Of a DNA stretch of 64,000 bases, positions 58,059-64,000 are shown in pieces. The stretch covers positions 17,957-81,956 of the forward strand of contig JAEEIU010000055.1 in NCBI GenBank assembly GCA_016281495.1, given 5' to 3'. Position 1 is the first letter of the stretch; each line of letters opens with the position of its first letter. The stretch comes from Treponema sp. GTDB lineage: Bacteria > Spirochaetota > Spirochaetia > Treponematales > Treponemataceae. The notes below the pieces were generated by a model that did not search any database, had not been told where the DNA came from, and saw only the letters and a program-made list of their open reading frames with translations. Made by a program: the position numbers and the translations under genes.

Positions 58059-59561
58059 ATGTCTACACCCATTGAAAATTATTTGAATTCCTGCGGTGGA
58101 AAACCAAATCCGGCCATGCTCGCTTATGTCGCAAACCTTCAGCAGACAGCAGCAGTCGGCCCCGAGATTGCTGCAGACGTCGTTAACGAACTGGAGAACC
58201 AGAGGCGTCACCTTAAACTGGTTGCAAGCGAAAATTACTGTTCACTCAGCGTACAGGCAGCCATGGGAAACCTGCTTACTGACAAGTATGCGGAAGGATT
58301 TCCGGAGCACCGTTACTATGGCGGATGCGTGAATATTGATGCAGTTGAAAATACAGCGGCACGTGAGGCAGAAGCCGTTTTCGGAGCCGACTATGCTTAT
58401 GTCCAGCCTCATTCGGGAGCAGATGCAAACCTGGTTGCATATTGGGCAATTCTCTCTAAAAAAATTGAAACACCAACCCTGGAAGAACTGGGCGTTAAGT
58501 CTCTTGCAGAACTGACGGACGAACAGTTTGACATGCTCAGGAAAAAATTCGGAAACCAGAAACTCATGGGCCTTGACTATTCATGTGGAGGACACCTTAC
58601 CCACGGTTACCGCATGAATGTTTCCGCAAGGATGTTCGAGAGCCATCCGTATGGAGTTGACAGGGAGACAGGCCTTCTTGACTATGATGCAATTGAAAAG
58701 CAGGCCATGGAAGTAAAGCCACTCATTCTTCTTACAGGCTTCTCTGCATACCCCCGCAAGATCAACTTCAGGAGATTCCGTGAGATAGCAGATAAATGCG
58801 GAGCCGTACTGATGGTGGACATGGCACACTTTGCAGGTCTTGTAGCCGGAAAAGTATTCACCGACGACTATGATCCGGTCAAATGGGCTGATGTGGTCAC
58901 GACTACAACACACAAGACACTCCGCGGTCCACGTGGAGCCATCATACTCTGCAAGGAAGAATTCAAGGACTACCTGAACAAGGGATGTCCGATGGTACTC
59001 GGAGGCCCACTCGGTCACGTAATGGCGGCAAAAGCCATCGCCCTCAAGGAAGCTCGCACTCCAAAATATCAGGAATGGGCACACAACGTCGTAAAGAACG
59101 CACAGGCACTTGCAGAAAGCTGCATGAATCTGGGAATGAGGCTTCAGACCAACGGAACTGAGAACCATCTGATGCTCATCGACGTAACAACATACGGACT
59201 TACAGGAAAGCAGGCAGAGGCGGCACTCTTCAAATGCGGCGTCACGGCAAACGCAAATGCCCTTCCCTACGACAAGAACGGAGCATGGTGGACAAGCGGA
59301 ATCCGTATCGGAACCCCTGGACTTACGACTCTTGGAATGAACGAAGACGACATGAAGGAAGTGGCCTCAATAATCGACCTGGTCCTCAAGGGAACAAAAC
59401 CTGGCGTAAACAAAGAGGGTAAACCAGCCAAGGGAAAGATCGTTCTTGATCCAGACACCGAGACAAAGGCAAAGGAACGCGTACAGGCATTGCTTGGAAA
59501 ACATGTCCTTTATCCGGAACTTGACCTTGATTTCCTGAAGAAAGAATTTGTAAAAGCATAA
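58059..59561 (+). CDS. glyA: Serine hydroxymethyltransferase
   Basis: LKLVASENYCS, YAEGFPEHRYYGGC, VTTTTHKTLRGPRGA. Confidence 0.97.
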   Translation: MSTPIENYLNSCGGKPNPAMLAYVANLQQTAAVGPEIAADVVNELENQRRHLKLVASENYCSLSVQAAMGNLLTDKYAEGFPEHRYYGGCVNIDAVENTAAREAEAVFGADYAYVQPHSGADANLVAYWAILSKKIETPTLEELGVKSLAELTDEQFDMLRKKFGNQKLMGLDYSCGGHLTHGYRMNVSARMFESHPYGVDRETGLLDYDAIEKQAMEVKPLILLTGFSAYPRKINFRRFREIADKCGAVLMVDMAHFAGLVAGKVFTDDYDPVKWADVVTTTTHKTLRGPRGAIILCKEEFKDYLNKGCPMVLGGPLGHVMAAKAIALKEARTPKYQEWAHNVVKNAQALAESCMNLGMRLQTNGTENHLMLIDVTTYGLTGKQAEAALFKCGVTANANALPYDKNGAWWTSGIRIGTPGLTTLGMNEDDMKEVASIIDLVLKGTKPGVNKEGKPAKGKIVLDPDTETKAKERVQALLGKHVLYPELDLDFLKKEFVKA

Positions 59562-59564
59562 AAA

Positions 59565-59591
59565 AGGGCAAAAAAAATCGCCTTTTTGTAA
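59565..59591 (+). terminator. Probable intrinsic terminator after glyA
   Basis: AAAAAGGGC-loop-CGCCTTTTT. Confidence 0.6.
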
Positions 59592-59600
59592 AAAAATCAG

Positions 59601-59629
59601 TTGTCAAACATGAAATTTGACTTTATACT
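59601..59629 (+). promoter_or_regulatory. Sigma-70-like promoter TTGTCA-N17-TATACT
   Basis: Upstream of the 59729 gene. Confidence 0.65.
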
Positions 59630-59728
59630 GGTAGAAGGGTTCTGTGTCCGTTTATTTGGTGGCCAACACTTAATCAGCGGGCACAACAGGTGGACAAGGC
59701 CCTGAATATCGAACTCGAGGAAGGATTT

Positions 59729-60160
59729 ATGAAAAAAATTATAATGGCATTGGTAGTGGCTCTGGCAGTTACAGTATCAGCAGTCGCACAGAGTTCATCT
59801 TCAAGCACACCGATTTGGAATCACGGAGACAATGTTTCTGATCTTTCATATGAAAGCGTGCCTATCTATAAAATCATGCAGACAAGAGATGCCTACATTG
59901 TTTTATATCTGGCCCGTGGCATGAAAGTTGAAAGCCTTGTTATCCCAAAGGAATGGGAAAAGCGTGGAGATAATAAAAAGCTTTATTTCCGCAACAAAGC
60001 AGCAGGACTTGACTCACTGATGACTGTATTTTATAGAGGCGGTTCATTTGACCATGTTGTTCTGACAGTAACCCTTAACAAAATGGATCCTCTATGGGCA
60101 GTTGCACCAAACGGCACCAAGGTCGACACAAACGTAGATTCTCTGGACATTAAGTTCTAG
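59729..60160 (+). CDS. Small exported protein, unknown
   Basis: Start at MKKIIMALVVALAVTVSAVAQSS (signal peptide) preceded by AGGA. Confidence 0.7.
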   Translation: MKKIIMALVVALAVTVSAVAQSSSSSTPIWNHGDNVSDLSYESVPIYKIMQTRDAYIVLYLARGMKVESLVIPKEWEKRGDNKKLYFRNKAAGLDSLMTVFYRGGSFDHVVLTVTLNKMDPLWAVAPNGTKVDTNVDSLDIKF

Positions 60161-60169
60161 CATCTGAAA

Positions 60170-60210
60170 AGGGAGCTGTCGGTTCAAACACTACGGCTCC
60201 CTGTTTTTTT
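60170..60210 (+). terminator. Intrinsic terminator
   Basis: AGGGAGC ... GCTCCCT followed by a seven-T tract. Confidence 0.85.
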
Positions 60211-60227
60211 CTTTAAGGATTCAAAAT

Positions 60228-61205
60228 ATGATAAGCCTCTCACAGGAACAAATTGGTTCGTTTAAGTCTTTCGTTGACGCTCATGATTATTTTATTATCG
60301 CAGGACATAAGGAACCGGACGGGGACTGCATATCATCCTGTATGGGCATGTCGTTCATCCTTAAGCACCTGAACAAAAAGTATACAATGATAAACTCAGG
60401 TCCATTCAAGAGATCCGAGATAAAACAGTTCGCAAACCTTTTTTCCGACCAAAAACCCTCGCTTTACGGGAAACAAAAGCCTGCCCTCCTGATTGTGGAC
60501 TGCTGCGAGAATGAAAGGCTTGGAGATGTTGCCGCCGGACTGGAGGGACTGGACACTTTCATAATCGACCACCACAAAACCGCAGACGTAAAGGGGAAAA
60601 AGGCCATCATCGACCCCACCGCACCCGCAGCCGCACTTCTGGTTCAGCAGCTTTTTGAGGCCATAGTTGGGAAACCGACCCCTGAGGAAGCCCATGCCAT
60701 ATTCTTTGGAGTTGCGACAGATACAGGATTTTTCCATTACCTTAATCAATTTGACTCATCCGTTTTTGAGGCAGCCGCACGACTTACCGCTGCAGGAGTT
60801 AATCCACGAGATGTTTATCAGGAAATGACGGACGGTAAACCATGGAACACAAGAAAACTTCTTGCAATACTCCTGGACAGGGCAAAGAGATACTGTGGCG
60901 GAAAACTTGTCATAACCTATGAGGAACAGGCGGACACAAGAAGGTACGGGCAGGAAGGACGGGATTCGGATGCCCTATACTCCCTCATGCTTTCTACAGA
61001 GGGTGTTGAGGCCGTCGTGTTTTTGAGGCAGGAAAGCGATACAAAATGCACAGCGGGATTCCGTTCCCTTAACGACTGCGACGTAAGCCTTATAGCGTCA
61101 GGACTTGGAGGAGGTGGCCACAAGAATGCAAGCGGTGCAAGCATAGAAGGCCGTCTGGAGCTGATTATCCCCCACATCGTGCAGGAATTCGAGAAAGTTC
61201 TGTAA
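60228..61205 (+). CDS. DHH/DHHA1 phosphoesterase (NrnA-like)
   Basis: GHKEPDGDCISSCMG, DHHKTAD, DTGFFHY, GGGGHKNASGAS. Confidence 0.92.
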   Translation: MISLSQEQIGSFKSFVDAHDYFIIAGHKEPDGDCISSCMGMSFILKHLNKKYTMINSGPFKRSEIKQFANLFSDQKPSLYGKQKPALLIVDCCENERLGDVAAGLEGLDTFIIDHHKTADVKGKKAIIDPTAPAAALLVQQLFEAIVGKPTPEEAHAIFFGVATDTGFFHYLNQFDSSVFEAAARLTAAGVNPRDVYQEMTDGKPWNTRKLLAILLDRAKRYCGGKLVITYEEQADTRRYGQEGRDSDALYSLMLSTEGVEAVVFLRQESDTKCTAGFRSLNDCDVSLIASGLGGGGHKNASGASIEGRLELIIPHIVQEFEKVL

Positions 61206-61254
61206 GATTCTTACTAATCCTGTAATTTTCTTACAACTGTTGTAAGTTTCTTAC
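61202..61254 (+). promoter_or_regulatory. Three 20-bp-phased operator/UAS-like palindromes GTAAG-N3-CTTAC
   Basis: GTAAGATTCTTAC 61202-61214; GTAATTTTCTTAC 61222-61234; GTAAGTTTCTTAC 61242-61254. Confidence 0.7.
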
Positions 61255-61384
61255 AGAAAAACGGATGAATCTTCCAAAAAAATTCTTTGGCGAACAAGTG
61301 GCCATATTTTTTTCAATCAATCTTTCTCTTTACATTACAATGATTTACAAAGTTTTCTCTTTTTTTTCTTATATTTTTTTGAAT

Positions 61385-61400
61385 TGGCACATATCTTGCT
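61385..61400 (+). promoter_or_regulatory. Sigma-54 (-24/-12) promoter TGGCAC-N5-TTGCT
   Basis: ttGGcacatatcttGCt with the 12-bp GG-to-GC register of sigma-54 promoters. Confidence 0.7.
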
Positions 61401-61438
61401 TTACTCTAATTAAGTTTTATGAAAAAAGAGGGTATTTT

Positions 61439-62416
61439 ATGAAAGAACTTGAAAAGATGGCTCAGGATTTCCAGGAGAAGCGGATTGATGAGAAAACAGC
61501 GGTCAACAAGCTTGTTGAATTCATCTACAGGAACAAAACCTGGTTCGGCTTGAACAGGCTGAATGAAGATGACCTGCATGACTTCATGCTCAAGATGTTT
61601 CCGCTGTTCACAGGCATTTTCAACAGATATGACAGTTCAATAGGCACTTTCACCTGCTATCTGATTGGAAACATTATTCAGGCCTACCACGGATGGAAAA
61701 GGGGAAATGCAAGGCTTCAGATAAAAAGAAGGACACTTGAGGAGATTGAATGCCAGCGCTTAATGTCAAATGAATCAGGCAGATTCTCAGACAACACACT
61801 TTTTGTAAGCGACCTTCAGCTGTACCAGGAACACCCTGTTGAAGAAATAAAACGCATGGTCTCATATCATAAGGAATCAATTTCAAGGACCGAAATTACA
61901 AGGAAAGTCAAATCCATTGAAAAAATCAGGCAGGAAGCGGCACTCATCCTTATGGTAAAATCCTGGTATCTTGTGGATAATCATCTGCTGGAGAAAATTT
62001 CTGCCGTCACACAGGTTCCATCCAATTCATTGATTGAAATCCTGGATAAAACCAAAGACCTTATGGAAAGGAAAACAGACAAAATGAACTTTACCATGCT
62101 CAGCAGGGACAGAAGCTATTATTACAGGGAGCGTTACCGCATAGAAAGGGAAAGCCCTTACGGAATGAACCTGTCCATGACAATCAACCGCAAACGGAAC
62201 TTTCACTCAAAAAAATGGCATAAATTCAACAGGAGGCTTCAGGATCATAACCGGAGGCTTGTTCCCAGCAACAGAATTGTGGCACTTGTCCTTGGAATGG
62301 ATCAGCGCAGAGTTCAGTATGTTCTGGACAGAATAAACAAAAACATGGACATTCTGTCGTTAAACTGGTATTATGGCAGGCATGAAGATTTATTTGGCAA
62401 GCGGAAACTTGAATAA
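61439..62416 (+). CDS. Divergent sigma-70-region-2-like putative regulatory protein
   Basis: Start at MKELEKMAQDFQEK; EDDLHDFMLKMFPLFTGIFNRYDSSIGTFTCYLIGNIIQAYHGWKRGNARL resembles sigma region 2; C-term SNRIVALVLGMDQRRVQYVLDRINK resembles an HTH. Confidence 0.6.
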   Translation: MKELEKMAQDFQEKRIDEKTAVNKLVEFIYRNKTWFGLNRLNEDDLHDFMLKMFPLFTGIFNRYDSSIGTFTCYLIGNIIQAYHGWKRGNARLQIKRRTLEEIECQRLMSNESGRFSDNTLFVSDLQLYQEHPVEEIKRMVSYHKESISRTEITRKVKSIEKIRQEAALILMVKSWYLVDNHLLEKISAVTQVPSNSLIEILDKTKDLMERKTDKMNFTMLSRDRSYYYRERYRIERESPYGMNLSMTINRKRNFHSKKWHKFNRRLQDHNRRLVPSNRIVALVLGMDQRRVQYVLDRINKNMDILSLNWYYGRHEDLFGKRKLE

Positions 62417-63053
62417 AAAAAGGGAAATGTCAGAGATTTTTCCCGAACATACAATCGTAGTCCCAAAAGACGAGGGAATTGACTTTGATCCTGATGAGAC
62501 GGGAACCACATTCTACGAAAACAGCATAATCAAGGCTAAGGCCCTTTACGACATCGTAGGCTGTCCGGTTCTCGCCGATGACTCTGGAATCTGTGTAGAC
62601 GTGCTTGGCGGTGCACCGGGAATCTATTCCTCCCGCTATGCAGGCCCCGATTTCATGCACGGAAGGCCCGACGGAAAGAAAATTCCCCAGGAAGAGCAAA
62701 ACCGACTCCTTATCGAGCAAATGAACAAAGCCCTTGAAACATGTCCTGACCCGGGGAAAAATGCACCAAAGGGATTGTTTCCAAACGGTCCAAGGAGTGC
62801 CCGCTATGTATGTGCCATGGTGTTTTACCGAGGTCCCGGTCAGATTTATGTATGCCAGGACACAATGGAAGGCACCATAATCGAAAGGGCGGAAGATCAG
62901 AGGGGTGAAAACGGTTTCGGCTATGACCCGCTCTTTTTCCTACCCCAATATGGAAAAACCTCCGCAGAGATAAGTCCGGAAGAGAAAAATGCCATCAGCC
63001 ACAGGGGAAAGGCAGCTAGGGCAATAAAAATGATCATAGACTCAGTAATTTAA
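62382..63053 (+). CDS. rdgB: XTP/dITP pyrophosphatase (RdgB/HAM1)
   Basis: MKIYLASGNLNKKREMSEI, LADDSGICVDVLGGAPGIYSSRYAG, GENGFGYDPLFFLP; start at 62373 or 62382. Confidence 0.93.
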   Translation: MKIYLASGNLNKKREMSEIFPEHTIVVPKDEGIDFDPDETGTTFYENSIIKAKALYDIVGCPVLADDSGICVDVLGGAPGIYSSRYAGPDFMHGRPDGKKIPQEEQNRLLIEQMNKALETCPDPGKNAPKGLFPNGPRSARYVCAMVFYRGPGQIYVCQDTMEGTIIERAEDQRGENGFGYDPLFFLPQYGKTSAEISPEEKNAISHRGKAARAIKMIIDSVI

Positions 63054-63102
63054 TGATTTTTAAAAATATTTAAAAAAATTCAAAAAATTTAAAAAATTTT
63101 GC

Positions 63103-63130
63103 TAAAGTTTGTATCATCATCCTCCGATAA
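63103..63130 (+). promoter_or_regulatory. Sigma-28 (FliA) promoter for flagellin
   Basis: TAAAGTTT (63103-63110)-N12-TCCGATAA (63123-63130), close to TAAAGTTT-N11-GCCGATAA. Confidence 0.85.
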
Positions 63131-63147
63131 TGGTTAATGAAGTGTCA

Positions 63148-63259
63148 TGACTGCTCAACTTCGTAGAAGATAACAGTCAGGGCTTCACGTAAAAGATTAT
63201 GGATGTAGCCTTGTAATGCAGAAATAATCTTTTACAACAGGCAGAAAGGATTTTGCCTG
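63148..63259 (+). promoter_or_regulatory. Structured flaB 5' leader with three hairpins
   Basis: TGACTG/CAGTCA (63148-63153/63174-63179); GTAAAAGATTAT/ATAATCTTTTAC (63189-63200/63224-63235); CAGGCA/TGCCTG (63238-63243/63254-63259). Confidence 0.7.
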
Positions 63260-63290
63260 ACACATACATAGTTCCACGGAGGAAAACACT

Positions 63291-64000
63291 ATGGTTATCA
63301 ATCACAACATGAGTGCAATGTTTGCACAGCGTTCAGAAGGTCTCACCGAAGTTAGCAATCAGAAGAACATGGAAAAACTCTCATCAGGCATGAGGATCAA
63401 CCGTGCAGGTGATGATGCTTCAGGTCTTGCCGTTTCAGAAAAAATGCGCAGCCAGATTCGTGGCTTGAACAAAGCTTCAGAAAACGCAAAGAACGGCATT
63501 TCATTCATCCAGACAACAGAAGGCTATCTGCAGGAAACAGAAGACATCATTCAGCGCATCCGCGAATTGGCTATCCAGTCAAGCAACGGTATCTACACTG
63601 ATGAAGACCGCATCATGATCCAGGTCGAAGTTTCTTCACTTATCGCAGAAGTTGACCGCGTCGCTTCACACGCACAGTTCAACGGTATGAACATGCTCAC
63701 AGGCCGCTTCGCACGCCCAACTGGAGAAAACAATGTAACAGCTTCTATGTGGCTCCACATCGGTGCCAACATGGACCAGAGGACACAGGTATTCATCGGT
63801 ACCATGTCTGCAGCTGCTCTTGGACTCCGCCAGGTTGGAACAGAAGAAATCATGACTCTTGCAACTCCAGACGAAGCAAACCGCGCAATCGGTACTTTGG
63901 ACGAAGCAATCAAGAAGATCAACAAGCAGCGCGCTGACCTTGGTGCATACCAGAACCGCCTTGAGATGACAGTTGTTGGACTTGACATCGGTGCAGAGAA
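63291..64000 (+). CDS. flaB: Flagellin FlaB, 3' end beyond window
   Basis: [66 protein letters not shown]. Confidence 0.97.
   Translation, partial: MVINHNMSAMFAQRSEGLTEVSNQKNMEKLSSGMRINRAGDDASGLAVSEKMRSQIRGLNKASENAKNGISFIQTTEGYLQETEDIIQRIRELAIQSSNGIYTDEDRIMIQVEVSSLIAEVDRVASHAQFNGMNMLTGRFARPTGENNVTASMWLHIGANMDQRTQVFIGTMSAAALGLRQVGTEEIMTLATPDEANRAIGTLDEAIKKINKQRADLGAYQNRLEMTVVGLDIGAE

Noticed and set aside
58581-59168. Minus-strand ORF of 195 aa
   Set aside because: Antisense to glyA
61202-61260. Intrinsic terminator interpretation of the GTAAG/CTTAC palindromes
   Set aside because: Low-GC stems, three exact 20-bp phased copies and no T-tract after the last stem; operator interpretation fits better
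61265-61438. N-terminal 58-aa extension of the ORF-track start
   Set aside because: Would place the sigma-54 promoter inside the coding region; ATG 61439 has an SD (AGAGGG) and coding-like sequence begins there

Overview
Chromosomal window that looks like a host-associated Treponema (spirochaete). Support: FlaB-type flagellin, an OadGAB sodium pump, TamB-BamA-Skp-MutS gene order, and treponeme-type TPR and lipoprotein genes. Most of the window is dense housekeeping sequence: murG-cvpA-holB-HK/RR-J-domain, mnmA, glgC, rbr, rlmJ, clpB, M16C protease, oadGAB, recN, nadK, cheW, comF, mutS, skp, bamA, tamB, tmk, glyA, nrnA-like, rdgB. I saw no rRNA, tRNA, CRISPR array or transposon. Accessory or unusual parts: (i) a left-edge gene on the minus strand, absent from the ORF track because it runs off the window, encoding an AT-hook/H1-like tail, a TM helix, an Asn/Gly/Thr linker and at least 10 tandem ~54-aa TPR-like repeats; (ii) an AT-rich island of small lipoprotein and membrane genes at 20.1-23.8 kb; (iii) several apparent pseudo-enzymes (Mrr-like, LytM/M23-like, DegT-like); (iv) a FliG paralogue with a long disordered N-terminus; (v) an OadA with two biotinyl domains. 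The strongest candidate for something new is at 61.2-62.4 kb. There, three 20-bp-phased GTAAG-N3-CTTAC palindromes lie about 150 bp upstream of a near-consensus sigma-54 promoter that drives a divergent sigma-70-region-2-like protein. This sits shortly before flaB, which has its own sigma-28 promoter, phased A-tracts and a three-hairpin leader with CsrA-like GGA sites. All calls are from reading the sequence; no database searches were run.
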